Shown: positions 45,481-59,100, counted from the first letter of the stretch. The stretch is DNA of 64,000 bases from Rhodamnia argentea (GCF_020921035.1 NC_063160.1:18441095-18505094), one strand, 5' to 3'. Notes: generated by a model from the letters alone, not told the origin. Made by a program: numbers and translations.

Positions 45481-45953
45481 AAAAGAAGTCTCCGAGACAG
45501 AATGTTCTTTGCTCGATTTCTTTCAAGATGAAGACGACTGAAAACTGATCATTTCGGGAAGCTAACAGCTTTTGGCTCTTTGATCGTTTAACTTGCCTGC
45601 AATATATTACCAATTTCATGTTTCTTCATCCACTTCAACTTTGCATTTCCATCTCCACAGCAGAACCTTCGAAGTTTAAGCAGGTATTCAATCTAGGAAA
45701 AGTGACCCGCCAAAATTTGCAGAACATCATGCTTTTCCGGTACAATATGGCACGAATCAAGTTTCCGATCCTTTCGAAACTTAATTTCCTCATATATAAT
45801 CGTGTGGTTACGGTTACAGACAATACATAAGAGCATTTGCCAATGCCATTCCAGCTGAGCTTGGCATTATTAGCAAATGAAAGTTCCTTGATCGACCGTA
45901 TTAACTTGGGATTCCAGTTTATCACACAGATAAAGAACACATGAAAGTAAGAG

Positions 45954-48900
45954 TCAGCTCCAAAATGAGCGACCCTTGACAGCAATCATGTCCTTATTTC
46001 CTCTCGAAATGGTTTTATAGTAATCCAGCGTCCATTTCTCGAACGTGCAATCGACGAAATCATAGTAGCCGCCATGGAGTGAGAGGTTTCCCCTCATCAC
46101 CTGTTCTTCTATCCATGGATAAGTGAGCAGATTTAGCAATGAGCGATTCACTGATTCCTGGACTCAGAAGCAATTTCGAGGCATTAGACCAATGCCATTC
46201 GTGATTTCAAAGTGTCATCTTATGCAAAACAAATCCAGATATTACTGCCTTGTTTTCTACCTTTTCACAGTGCCTGCACTGCTGGTCAAAACTAAGGTGA
46301 GAAGCAGCTTCCTTGGTGCTTAGTCTAGCATTTTTTCCGACTATAACCCAATTTTTGATGAAGCTACTGGAAGGAGATTTATCATATGAAAAAAAAGAAT
46401 GAACAGTTAAAGCTGACTAGCTGCAACTGAAGAAGAATTAGAATATTCTTTAACACCCCAACCTTGAATTATCTCCATCTGCATTCTCCATGCTCATCAG
46501 TGCGCGAATGCCTCCGCAACAACTGTGGCCACTCACTAGTATATTTTTCACCTGTGCAAAGAAACTATTACTTGCCAAATCTAAATTATGAGACCAGAAA
46601 AAAAAAAAAAAACCTAAATGCACAAGAAGAGTGTAATTCTTATAATTCCGATTCGATCACAATCTCATCAAACTTTTCACCTAAGATACAGTCATGCAAT
46701 TTCAACATTTCGCCTGTACCTTCACATCAACAAAAAAGAAACAAATATCATCATTATCCCTACCACCATACATAATTATCCTCCCTGTCTCATAATACTC
46801 AAAGTTCTTCTAAGGGAAAATTTTCTTCAATGAAATAAATCTTCCCTAAAATTCCTCAAGTTCTGTCGAGAGCTTCACAAGTAAACAGCACCGAAATTTT
46901 AGGTGAAATTTCCCTCTGAACTCTACAACAAGGGACAATGACTTCATGGTACAATTTTTACTATGATCTTTCACAATATGTACCACAATAATGAAGGCAA
47001 GCATGCCATGAGGTCAAATTACTTACTTTAAGAGAATTTACAGCAAATTCTAGAGCAGCATTGGTTTCTGATGGTCCGCTCTGCACAAACAATGGAAAAA
47101 GAGGAAGGAAGTACAGTTATGATATTCTTACAACTACACAGCAGACCTGATGCCTCCCATTCCACACCAAAATCTCCATATTCAAGTCATCAAACAGTAT
47201 AACAACTTTAAAAAAAAGGAGAAAACCCAAAACAAAGAAAACCAATGCAAAAGGCCAAGTACGCACCTCAAATGGCGGCACAAGATTTGCCACATTCCGA
47301 ACCATGAAGGCCTCCCCAGGTTCCAATCCTAGGATGACTGAGGGACAAACCCTGGAATCTGCACAAGCAATCACCATAAACTGTCGCTTGGAAGAGTTAG
47401 TTCAAGAGATATATACCTCTTATTCTTAAGCAAGATATTTGAAGCAAAAAGCTGAAGACAATACATCAAATTGTTGAATAAGGGAAAAATACACAAAAAG
47501 TGGATGTCTATGTATACATTATAGCTATAGTATACCTCAGGTGCTTGACTCTTGGCAAGACGGCGATAAAACTCTAAATTTCCCCTGCTTGCAGAAAATA
47601 AGATATGCCTAAGCGTCACTGCTCATCATAATGCATAAAATTCCAGCTGTCAATACAAGCAAAACATAGTTAAGTAAGAAGCTCTTACAAGTATTTCTTC
47701 TCTTTAAAAGTCAGAAACCGTTGCTTCATCTCACTGAACGAGTCATATCCTTCTGTTTGTTCTGCAGTCTTGCATTCATCTTTCCTAATTCCCTGCATCA
47801 GTTCTGGAGTCTCCTTTGATGCATTCATTCTTAAACCCTGCTTCTTCCTGCAAACAATCAAGCAAAACATGTGCAGGGCAAAAACATTCGTATCAGCTCA
47901 TTGCAGCCAAAGATTTGGTCAGGCATGGACACCAACAAAAAAGAAACATTCTTATCTCTTAGGATCAACCCTGACTGTTGCATTGTAGTCGTGCGTAATC
48001 ATAAGTGCACAACTTCTCCTAAAAATAAACCACCAATTATAATAATTAGAATACTTTCTACTATGTGATATATGTGCTATTCACATGCACACGACAATTT
48101 CAGTTACGTTACATGAGTCTTTGGAGTGGGGCAGAAGATTAAGGAACTTCTAGTTAGGGACAGTAAGCTTCTTAGACAGATATGAAATTGATGGTATCAC
48201 AAAATCAATAAGTACAAAGCTTCAACATGCATGTGAGTGTCGTATTAATTTCACATTTCCAGAAACCAGCAAAAGGCAGGTCATATGAATGTGGCAATCT
48301 GAAACGAAGGAGGCTGAGACATTCCCTTGTTGTGTGGCCAGTCAAGAGAGAAAAAAATGCAAGCAACAAGAAGTTGCTGGTTAAGAGCGGTTACCAATTT
48401 AATACTTGCTCCTTCCACCAAATCCAGAAATTAAGAGCAGAGTTTCGGAGGAGCTCTAATACAAGCTATGTACCATCATATAGTCTATTTAAAGTCCATA
48501 GGGAAAAAAAAGGCGCTTAACCAAATTGCCGATGCCAAATAGTTGTTGCATCAATGACTGGACAAAGGAAGTTCATAGCTAGGCGCAGAAGTAACACCAC
48601 CGACATATAATAGACCTCAAATCATGGCAATTCGTATTCCACACGAGTGCGGATTTTTCACTCTATAGAGTTGTTTGTGCCTAAATGCTTCTGGCATTCC
48701 CAAACGACATTGTCTATGTTACAACAGCTTTTACAACCTACTAATCCAACATGCTCAACTACCTTAACTAACATTGCTTACAAAATTAACAAACAGTAAG
48801 AGCTCCAAACTAGAATAGACTATCAATTCATATGGAGATAGCACTAGCAGCAGCCAATTCACCACATAAATAAAGCTTTTAGCAGAAAAACCAAATAAAG

Positions 48901-49145
48901 CACTAAATTACCTGGAAGAAGATCCTAAATTAAGATGGGTCTGCTCAGTTTCCCTTACTTTGAGCTTAATAGCAGAGATCTGCATCAACAATAACGAACG
49001 GGAGATTACAAATCATGCACAGACTAGATATATCTCAGACTCAGAGCGAGTAAGATTGGGAGAGATAACCCACACGGGACGTTCTCAGTGATCCTCTGCA
49101 AGAATCAGAGGGGGAAGAAACGAAACTTGGTGCAAGATTTGCCAT
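45954..49145 (-). CDS. Beta carbonic anhydrase
   Basis: This zinc enzyme interconverts CO2 and bicarbonate. Nine exons join in frame to 304 residues: 49074-49145, 48912-48979, 47689-47847, 47536-47584, 47267-47380, 47027-47080, 46463-46551, 46261-46366, 45954-46157. Catalytic residues are visible: C122-A-D124-S-R126 (Zn ligand and Asp/Arg dyad) and GH181SCC184GG (second and third Zn ligands). The C-terminal part reads [17 protein letters not shown]...[20 protein letters not shown], typical of plant beta-CAs. The N-terminus is Ser/Thr-rich and may be an organelle transit peptide; resemblance to the BCA5 (chloroplast) type is a guess. The first donor (cccgt|gtgggt) was chosen because the alternative two bases upstream gives an immediate stop in the next exon. 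It is head-to-head with PYRD. Confidence 0.9.
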
Positions 49146-50266
49146 TTCCTCCGAAGCTGAGCTATGAATAGAAGCTGTGCAGATCTCGACCAGGGGTCAG
49201 CAAAAGCAGAGGGTGATCGGCAACAGTTATTGGGACTTCAGATCTGTACGGGCTAATAAAGAAGTTTGAGAAAGTGGGGAAGCTGTTGGTGGGATCGACG
49301 GACACCTGTCCCATCTCCAAGAAAGACGGAGAAACCAAAGTCGGGCTGTCCGTAAAGTAGAGTGTCTGATTTTATAACTAGCCGATGCATAGGATTTTGT
49401 ACTTATGATTTCATTTCTAGCGTTTGAGGTCGCTCTCGCTTTATTCTCCGAGAAAACCAAGTGCGGGCCTTTTTGTCGTTCAATGATCTTCTGTGCTTAA
49501 CCTTGGGCCCAACCCGGCCATCGGACCTCGCAACCATCACAAAGGCTTGACCCGAATCGCTCATCCATTCACAACCGATATAACAGATTGATCGTAACGT
49601 TGGTTGGTTTCTATCTTGAAATCTGAGTTAGCCTACCCCAATATGGAACCAATGATTTCCTTTCGTTTTTTTTTTGGGGGGAGGGGCGGGGTTTCCTTCT
49701 ATCCTAAGTTTGTCAATATTAAAATAAATAATCTACTAACTCAAAGTTTGCTTGAAAATAGAAAAATAAAAGGAAAAAGTAAAAATATTTGGCGGGTCCA
49801 TCCGTCCGAACCGATTATTTCCAAAGTGAAATTGAGAATCGGACCCATCACCCGAAGAACCACCTAGAAATCGGCCGGTTTGTCCGATTTTCGAGTTGGA
49901 TCGGGACTTATGCGCATCCATCACCGCAGCTGACCCGAAATGCCCCGACAAATGAAACCGGGTCAGATGTTTCAAAAAGCTTAAAGCGAACGCTGAAAAG
50001 GGGGGACGCTGGCAAAGTCGCACGATACACGAGCGAGGGCGCGAGGAATCAGGGTTTTACGAACAACCTCGGCCTCCCTCCGTGCGCTAAAACCCCGTCA
50101 CTGTCTCCTCTTTCAGCTCTCTCTTTTAGCTCCCCCATCGATCCCAATCATCCCCGTCATCTCTCCCTGCTTCTTGCCGTATCTTCTCAACTTTCCTTCT
50201 CTCTCTTCCTGCATTTTTTGAACGTGCCCGGGGGGTTGTTTGGCTTCGAGTTGTCGATCCGAAGTT
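49146..50266. promoter_or_regulatory. Shared upstream region of BCA (-) and PYRD (+)
   Basis: About 1.1 kb separates the two divergent start codons. A TGGGCC-type element occurs in ccttgggcccaac near 49501-49512, resembling the site II/TCP motif common upstream of housekeeping genes. A pyrimidine-rich leader (tctctctttt, cttctctctc) precedes the PYRD ATG. No separate gene was recognised; the frame at 49789-50301 is upstream of and out of frame with PYRD. Confidence 0.4.
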
Positions 50267-53200
50267 ATGGCTACGAGGGCTTCAAGGAAGTTGATTTCTG
50301 ATTATATCACCAAGAGGGCGATTTCGAGTTCCGTTGGGAGCTGCCGGCATTGCTCTTCCGCTGCAGCATCTTCTCCAAAAATCCCGCATTTCTCCATGAA
50401 AGTAAGCTCAACGTTTCCTTTTCTTTTTCCCAAGGTCAAATTTATGACAAAAAGCTTGATTTCAGCATAACTTGATCAAAGATTCATTTGGCCGATTTAG
50501 TGAAGTGCTTGCTTTAGGATTCCTGTGTATTATTTTGTTGGCCTTCAGGGCAAAAGTGGCAATTACGACTTACTTAGTGCTAATTTAAATTATTACCTCC
50601 CTTTCTATCATATGAGACGCAAGTGCTCGTTGTGATACTTAGAAGTTGAAACTTAGTTGCTGAATCTGGGTTTCATAGTTCAAAATTTGGTCGCGGATTG
50701 TGGGGTTAGACCTGTTTATGACTTTATCAGCAGTGGAAGAACTAGTTACTACTCAGAAGGTAAGAATTGGCCAAAATAGATGGATTTAGGACCAGAGAAA
50801 AGAGATATATAGAAGGTATTACACGGAAGTCGTGCTAACCCAAATATAGCGATTCTGGCGCAAATGCAAGTTGAGTTCTGTTAGCATGAGTTACAGCTTA
50901 ACATAAGTTGTTGTGATAGAATCTGCCAACCTGTAATTTTGACATCATTTGGTTTTTCGAATGCTGGTTTTCAAATGTTCTTTTGCCGCTATCTGTACAT
51001 GATGTGTTAAGGAATGTCAGATGTCAATGGCCATTGGACTATTATTACCAAACTAGGTTTGGCTAGGGATAGTTTAATCTCGTCACACTTCCATTTTCTT
51101 GAAATTATGTTCAAATTTTTTCTCGGAGGAAAGTAATTCTGTGTTTGGCCTCGTCTGGAATCTTGAGATAGGTTACCCTAATTTTGGATTTTCTGTGCTT
51201 AATTTTCTCTGTTGAATAGTTTTCTCAACTTTTTATTGCCTGTTGGAGATGAGAAGCTAATTATTATCTCATGACGCCAATGCCATACAAATACCGATCA
51301 AAATGCTTCTCTCAACAAATCACTTAATATATTTTTTTTAAAAAGTGCAAATTGCCTGTTTGATTCAGCATGTTCAAATGTCGGAAGTTATTCAGTTCCC
51401 GTTGATTATTAATTTTCCAAAGATTCTGCTCAAGCTTTCATTTATCAGCCCATACATTATTCTCATTGCAACTTTAAATACATTTCTGACTTCAACATGT
51501 AAAATTGGTGTCAAAACAATTGTAGCGGAGATTGCTGACAGGAGCCACTATAGGCCTGGTTATAGCTGGTGGTGCTTATGTGAGTACTGTAGATGAAGCA
51601 ACTTTCTGGTACCTGTCGTTCTTTAGATATAATTTGAACATCTCTTTATTTTTGGTAACGAGATTTACCTTTTCATCATTTCGATTTCCAGTGGATGGCT
51701 GTTCTCAGCAACCAAACTAGTGAATCCGTTCTTTGCTCTTCTAGATGCTGAGGTTGCCCATAGACTAGCTGTTACAGCTGCTTCTCGTGGCTGGGTTCCT
51801 AGGGAGAAGCGGCCTGATCCGGCAAATTTAGGACTGGAAGTTTGGGGAAGGAAGTTCTCCAATCCCATAGGCCTTGCTGCTGGTTTTGATAAAAATGCTG
51901 AGGCTGTTGAGGGTTTCCTAGGGATGGGCTTTGGATTTGTAGAGGTGGGCTCCGTCACACCAGTACCACAGGAGGGTAATCCAAAGTCGCGCATCTTCAG
52001 ATTGCGTAAAGAAGGGTGAGAGTTAATTCATTTTCTCATTGTCAATTTGATATTGATGTTGCTGTGCTAATTTAGGCTACTAAGTTATCTTCTGGGGGCG
52101 AATGCCTTTTAACTAACATGGAGGTTCTCAATATGATTGTGTAATCATTTCAGCCTTGCCTTTGCTTCTTTGAGGATATTCATACTTTCTTTTTTCATTT
52201 TTGAACAGTGCCATCATAAACCGCTGTGGCTTCAACAGTGAAGGCATAGTTGCTGTTGCTAAGCGACTGGGTGCTCAGCATGGTAAAAGAAAGTTGGATG
52301 AAACCTCAAGCACGTCCCCTTCATCCAGTGAGGAAGTAAAACATGGAGGAAAAGCTGGTCCTGGCATTCTTGGTGTAAATCTTGGGAAGAATAAGACAAG
52401 TGAGGATGCTGCTGCAGATTACGTACAGGGGGTCCATACATTATCGCAGTTTGCTGATTACTTGGTAGATTATTTGTTATGCTTCCTGAGAATTTCATTT
52501 GTGCAAGTTGCATTAGTTCCAACCTGCAATACTACTAGCTGGCCTTGCTTGATGTGGTGATTAATAGGAAACTCTTAATTATACTGAGAAAGCTTCTGTA
52601 AATCATGGTGACCTCTATTCTCAGTTACTTGAGGATTTTTGGAATTTGAGTCAACCTCATCTTCTAGGACCCATTGTTTTGACCATTCACATGCTGTTTG
52701 TTTCCAGGTTATTAATGTTTCATCTCCAAATACTCCGGGATTGCGTATGCTTCAAGGAAGAAAGCAGTTAAAAGACCTTGTTAAGAAGGTACAAGTAGTC
52801 TGAGTTCACTCTAAAATAGCATTATTAGATGCAGGTCTTGTTAATATCATATTTCTTAAGATTCAAGCTGCTCGCGATGAAATGCAATGGGGTGAGGAGG
52901 GTCCACCTCCATTACTTGTTAAAATAGCTCCTGACTTGTCTCGAGAAGACCTTGAGGACATTGCAGCGGTATGCAGTTTTGTCCTACTGTTTAAAATGCC
53001 TTTTCTTATTTCTTCCGTTTAATGTTCTTACTGTCCTTTTGCTCTTCATTACAGGTGGCTCTTGCTCTTTGCCTGGATGGATTGGTAAAATTTCCTTTCT
53101 GGGCTTTCCAATAGTCTTTTCTCAGTAAGATGTAGGTTGGTTGAATGAACTAACCGTCCACATGAATATAATCTTTGGAAGTTTCTTTATAGTTGTTGAC

Positions 53201-54880
53201 TGTCAATTGCTTCATGCACTGCTGAAAGTTAGCAGAAATATGGAATCAATTGAATAGAAACAATCGAATCGTAAAAGTATGCTTCACTCTACCATAAACT
53301 TAGATTGGAAAACCACTAATGACCCAGAAACAGTTAGAAGTTTCTAACACAATTTTTTTTTTTTTTTGTGCTTCCCATGTGACACACTGAGGGGTTGGAG
53401 TTAACATTCCTTTCCAATAGCAATGTTCTTTATCGATAGAACTGCCAGCTACCAAATGGCGATCATGTCATGACTTCTTAAATCTGTCACACTTTAAAGG
53501 AGGGCAATAGTGGATGCCTGATAGATTCTGTAGTGCTTAGCCAGGAAAGATATGTTGGGGACCTTTCTGTTCCAACTATAACACCTTGTAACAAGTTTAA
53601 GTCCTCAACTATTCATCAATCTGGGCATTGCTTTTCCATACTAGTCTTCACATTTAGAAAGTAAAAACTGTCCTGAAAATTTTCATTGATGCTATACTTG
53701 AAACCCTTATTTTAACTACACATTGTTATCGTACACGTCTACAAAATGTTCTCCTGTAGTACTTTCTTATCAATATAGTATTCATTGAGGAACTGCTGTC
53801 GGACAGTGTTATTTTTTGTAGTTGCTATGCCATGTTTAAAGCCCTTTTGTAATTTGTCGAGATTAAACTACACATCTATTTTCTTCTCTAGATCATATCA
53901 AATACGACCATCTCTCGACCAGATCCTGTGAACAAAAATCCAGTGTCTGAGGAGGCAGGTGGTTTGAGTGGCAAACCTCTCTTTAACTTGTCTACTAGAA
54001 TCTTGAAGGAGATGTACATTTTAACACGGGTATGTTGGACTCTCATCTCGTGTGGCTTATTTTAACTATCTTGCTTGATTGTTTGAGAATATGGACTTTT
54101 TCAAGGTTATAATGATTGGAATGGATGGTTTTGGCTCGCATAGGGATTATTTGTATGCCCACACTGTTGTTGTAGTAAAGGATAAAAAATTACTTTTTGG
54201 TTGGGTTTGGGCTCTAGGTATTGTTAAGAATGCAAAAGTGATCTATTGAGATACGTGCCTTTAAAACACTCACATATGGCAAGAAGGACGCCAATTTCCA
54301 GTGTACCATGCAACGGCCCTTTGTATGCATCGGATTGTGTGTGGACAACTAGCTGTGGTCTTCCGAAAAAAAAAAAAAAAACACACACTATCTGTGGTCT
54401 TATTTCTTGCAAATTTGCTTGAACTGGTATTTGTATTTTTCCAGGGAAAAATACCTCTGATAGGCTGTGGGGGCATAAGCAGGTAAAAAGCTCTTCTTTT
54501 TGGCATCACGTTTTCAGAACTATTTCCGGCATTCTCATTTCTTTCCTAATCTTGTTTTTCCCTAATCAGTGGTGAAGATGCATACGAGAAAATAAGAGCT
54601 GGTGCTTCTCTTCTTCAGCTTTACACAGCATTTGCTTATGGGGGTCCTGCCTTAATTCCACAAATGAAGGTGTGTTTTTGGGCTATTTTATTGACATCTT
54701 ATCTATTCAGTTTCATCATTTTTCTAATTTCAACCCATTTTTGCTGTCCACCTTTGGAAAATGCATATGTTGCCTGTCGTATGATATGCTTGTATTTTCT
54801 CCCAGGCTGAACTGTCGGAGTGCTTGGAAAGGGATGGTTTCAAGTCTGTACTTGAAGCAGTAGGTGCAGATTGCAGATGA
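50267..54880 (+). CDS. PYRD: Dihydroorotate dehydrogenase (quinone), mitochondrial
   Basis: A class 2 DHODH of the inner mitochondrial membrane, oxidising dihydroorotate to orotate with FMN and ubiquinone, the fourth step of pyrimidine synthesis. Eleven exons join in frame to 455 residues: 50267-50401, 51526-51608, 51692-52015, 52209-52464, 52708-52788, 52861-52968, 53055-53084, 53892-54029, 54445-54482, 54570-54669, 54806-54880. The start [18 protein letters not shown] is an Arg/Ser-rich presequence. A single membrane segment follows ([13 protein letters not shown], about residues 52-65), then the barrel with [45 protein letters not shown], the catalytic serine loop [11 protein letters not shown] (about 269-279), [14 protein letters not shown] and the FMN phosphate site IGCGGI. 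Exon 7 is only 30 bp. No lesions were seen. Confidence 0.95.
54363..54391 (+). repeat. A-tailed micro-insertion 6, in a PYRD intron
   Basis: A 29-bp insert (ccg, an A-run, then cacacacactat) lies between perfect 10-bp direct repeats ctgtggtctt at 54353-54362 and 54392-54401, in intron 8 of PYRD. Unlike the other inserts it lacks the ttcgacc start, so its origin may differ. Confidence 0.45.
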
Positions 54881-56117
54881 TTAATTCGAGGCTTGTATCA
54901 TCAGGCTTTAGGCAAATCTCGTCAGAAAGAGTTCGACCTTTTTTCCTCTCATGGGTTGATCATTTAATCTTTGTGTTTTATATAAATCTGGAGCTTTTTC
55001 CAATTATTCGCTCCATATTACCCCTTTAATTCCTCTGAAGATTTGTATGGTGATTGGGACTCTGGGACTTGTGTGTATTGATACCATCCCATGTATCCGA
55101 CATTGTCGAAATTCTTGGAGGTATTTCTATTTCATCGAGGGAAGGGCAAAAAATGCTTCTTTTCTTGGTTTTATGGGGCTTGCCCGGATTATAGCTGCAT
55201 GTGTAGTTTTGTGCGATTTTCACAATTTCGGGGGCACTGTGCTAAGTGACCATGCTATTCCTTTTGGGCATTGCGACTGCGAAGGTCATTATGTACCGGC
55301 TGGCAGCAACATGCGAAGAGTATACTTGACGGACTCGCATTAACCAGCAATTTCTCGCCAATTGATACGACAATCACTCATCAAGAAATAAAGGGACACA
55401 GTTTTGAAAGAAAGCACCATGGAATTATCGGTTCCTCTCATCTCATATGGAATGAATACTGCACCAAATAATGCCAGAATTACTATGATTTTTACTAAGA
55501 TCGAGGGATTTGTGCAAGATCTTATTATTGTAAGTTTATGCAAGTGAAACCCGGGAACAAAGTGATTGGTTCATTTGCATACACCATATGACGTTGCCAA
55601 ATCACTTGTTAATGGAGCTACCAGTAAGTACAAGAATTTCTCTACTGTCTTTACAATGGAATTGACTTGCTTGAACAACGGTTTTTTTTTCCCTGCTCTA
55701 TCTAAATCTTTTTCTTTTTTTGGTTGAAAACTCTATCTAAATCTATGGACTTGGAAAAATCAATTAATGTAATTGAATTTGATAAAGTCATCCAATTCAT
55801 AAAAGGAAAAAGGCCAAAGTTTTAGTTTATGTTAGGTTATATCCTGTCTAAGACAATTGATTTGCCCTTGTTCTTTTTCATCTCAGATTTATTCCATGAG
55901 TCAAATTAAAAACCACCACAAACGGTCTTGTAATTCTCCACTTGCCTCAAGAAGCGGAAACATAGCAGCTTTTCCCGCTAAAGACCAGGTCTTTTATGTA
56001 GCAAGAACCATATTAATCATCACCCACATCACCAATCTCTGCTCTGCCAAGGCCAACAATAGTCACTCACCATTTCCATTCGCAATCTCCGTTGCCTCGA
56101 AGCCGCAACCGGCCGCC
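54881..56117. other. PYRD 3' flank and GDI upstream region
   Basis: There is no extra gene. The first few hundred bases are presumably PYRD 3'UTR. The GDI leader and promoter must lie in the rightmost part. A micro-insertion sits at 55710-55730. Confidence 0.4.
55710..55730 (-). repeat. A-tailed micro-insertion 7
   Basis: A 21-bp insert (on + T-rich, then ggttgaaaa; on the A-rich strand ttttcaacc then A-run) lies between perfect 14-bp direct repeats ctctatctaaatct at 55696-55709 and 55731-55744. The length of the duplication makes chance unlikely. Confidence 0.7.
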
Positions 56118-59100
56118 ATGGATGAGGAGTATGATGTGATCGTTCTCGGGACAGGTCTCAAGGAATGCATTCTCAGTGGCCTCCTCTCAGTTGATGGTCT
56201 CAAGGTTTGTAATGTCAAGTTGAGATCTTTACCTGGTTTGGCATTGATCTTATGGTATCTGATATGTGGTTCCCTGAGTTTTGTTGATCAAAACAGGTCC
56301 TACACATGGACAAGAATGACTACTATGGAGGCGAATCAACCTCACTCAATCTTAACCAGGTGAAGCTTTTAGCCTTGTGTGAAAACAAAAATTGAGACTG
56401 CTTCGGCAATTTCATAAATTGATGATAAGTCTTTTTCTGCTGCAAATAGCTCTGGAAGCGTTTCAGGGGAAATGACAAGCCTCCCGAAAGTTTGGGACCA
56501 AGCAAAGAATACAATGTTGATATGATTCCTAAGGTAGTGACAATATACAATCTCGTATCTACACTATGCATTATGCAAAGATTTTAAGCTTGTTTGCATC
56601 TCTGCTCAAATGCAAGTTGTCCGTTGTTAGAAACGTTGGAATCACATCATCAAAGCACACTCTTTCACTTATTCTTGACATTTATAACATATATTTCGCC
56701 CATTGGTTTGAAGGTTTTTTGAATGCATGCATTGTTGCAATGATATTTTTTTTTTTCCTTACGTGCTTTTTCCAGTTCACAATGGCTAATGGTGCTCTGG
56801 TGCGCGTTCTCATTCACACGGATGTCACAAAGTATCTGAACTTCAAGGTTGTGGACGGTAGCTTTGTCTATAACAAAGGAAAGGTACGTAACACGCCTTC
56901 ATGTTGCGATTTTCATTCTTTCTAGTGAAAAATCTCTCAAATTTGTGAAGTCATAAGTCGAAATTTTTCATGGTCTGAAGTGAGACTAATACAAGGCCAT
57001 CTTGACTCTAGATTTATAAAGTTCCAGCCACTGATGTTGAAGCGCTGAAATCGCCTTTAATGGGGCTTTTCGAGAAGCGACGAGCACGAAAGTTCTTCAT
57101 TTATGTCCAAGACTTTGAAGAAAGTGATCCGAAATCTCATGAAGGTTTGGACCTGAACAAAGTTACAGCAAGGGAAGTTATCTCGTATGTTCCTCACGCC
57201 TTTCTGTTGCATAAGAATTTGTAATTTTCATACATCCACAGGTATAATTGTATAATATCTCTATCACTCTCAGTCCCTCTCTCCTTTGCTTTTGGCAGCA
57301 AGTACGGGCTAGAAGATGACACGATTGATTTTATCGGTCATGCCTTGGCACTTCATATTGACGACAGTTATTTGGATAAGCCTGCTATGGATTTTGTGAA
57401 GAGAATGAAGGTTCCAATTTTCTCCACCATCTTCCTAATGATTCCCTATATAAAGGACTGTTCTGATTTTTATCTATGCTTGATTGAGTTGCGAATAGGA
57501 CTCCCATCTGCAAAATGAAGCATATCTCTTAGGCATTTTCAGTTAACATCGGGGCGATAGACACATCTGGAATATTACCATATAGTTCGACTGATGACGT
57601 GAAGAGTGATGCATTGAAACTATCCAAATATGCCGACAAACACCAGAGGATTGGGGGACTGAACAAACATTGTATTATGGCCGAGGATTTCGGGAAACTT
57701 CATCAGAAGATGAGAGCTTCATGTGTGCAAAGAAAATAGTGCACTTTGCCACTTGTAGATATTATTGCTATCTCTTCGTATCACGAATGGGACTGCCTTC
57801 AGCGAAATGAAGCATATCCCTTAGGCATTTTCGGTTAATAATGATAGAGCGATAGATGCAAATCTGGTACATTGACATATAGTTTGACAGATGATGTGAA
57901 GATTGATGCATTGAAAATTTCAAATATGCCGACAAACACCAGATTATTGAGGGACTGAACAAACATTGTATTATGGCTGAGCATCTCGGGAAACTTCATC
58001 AGAAGATAAGAGCTTCATCTGTACAAAGAGCATAATTAGTGCCCTTAGCCACCTGTAGATATTCTTGCTATCTCTTCTTAAATGCTGCTGATTAATAAAT
58101 ACTCTTGGCCAAAGCCATATGATGGTAATCAGTTCCATTTGCTTTTTGTCATCTAAAGCTCTATGCAGAGTCTTTGGCACGTTTTCAAGGAGGTTCTCCT
58201 TATATCTATCCTATGTATGGACTTGGAGAATTACCTCAGGTTTGTCCTCAACCTTATTGCTCTTTCATGCATCAAAACGAAGTATGGTGTGCTTTGCAGT
58301 GACTTAAATGCTCTATTGCCAGGCATTCGCACGTCTTAGTGCGGTTTATGGTGGAACTTACATGCTTAACAAGCCACAGTGTAAGGTCAGTAAGGGGATA
58401 TATGTTCATATGAAGAAAGTTTGAACTTTTCTGAGTGATGTGAATTGTCAGAGTAAAAGTGAGATCCAATTTGTTTAATGTGAGAACGCAGTTGCCGGAG
58501 AAAGAATTAATCTCTGTGGTTTGCCAATCCAAATGACAGGTAGAGTTTGATGCGAGCGGGAAAGTCATCGGTGTCAGTTCTGAAGGGGAAACTGCTAAGT
58601 GCAAGAAAGTTGTTTGTGATCCATCATATTTGCCTGATAAGGTGAGCTCTCACATTATGTCAAGAAGAATGAAAAGGCACAATTTTGGCATGGAAGGTCA
58701 CCTGATAAGAAGCCATCATTGCAGCTCTGGCATCATATTGATCATGTGTCTTTTGCCTTTGGCTTGACTTCATAGGTCAGGAAGGTTGCAAAAGTCGCTC
58801 GTGCTATATGCATAATGAGCCATCCAATCCCGGATACCAATGATTCTCACTCAGCACAAGTCATTTTGCCGCAGAAGCAACTCGGCCGTAAATCAGATAT
58901 GTACGTCTTCTTCACTTGTAGTTGAAAAAAAAAAAAATTGCCTGTGCGTCCCTCGGGATATGGATTGAAGTTATAGAAGAACTCCCTATCTTGCTTAAAG
59001 TTGTATGGGACCTCTCTATCTTGCTTTGCATGTTTGTCTGCAGACTCACGGTTCACAGCAGATACATTCTAGCCTAGGCAGAAAGCATACTATACATGTC

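Noticed and set aside
46590..46620. A-run in the carbonic anhydrase intron as a further micro-insertion
   Set aside because: Flanking identity is only about six bases (ctaaat), too short to separate from chance in AT-rich DNA.
49789..50301. 170-residue frame upstream of PYRD
   Set aside because: It overlaps the PYRD start in another frame, covers promoter and leader sequence, and has no family signature.
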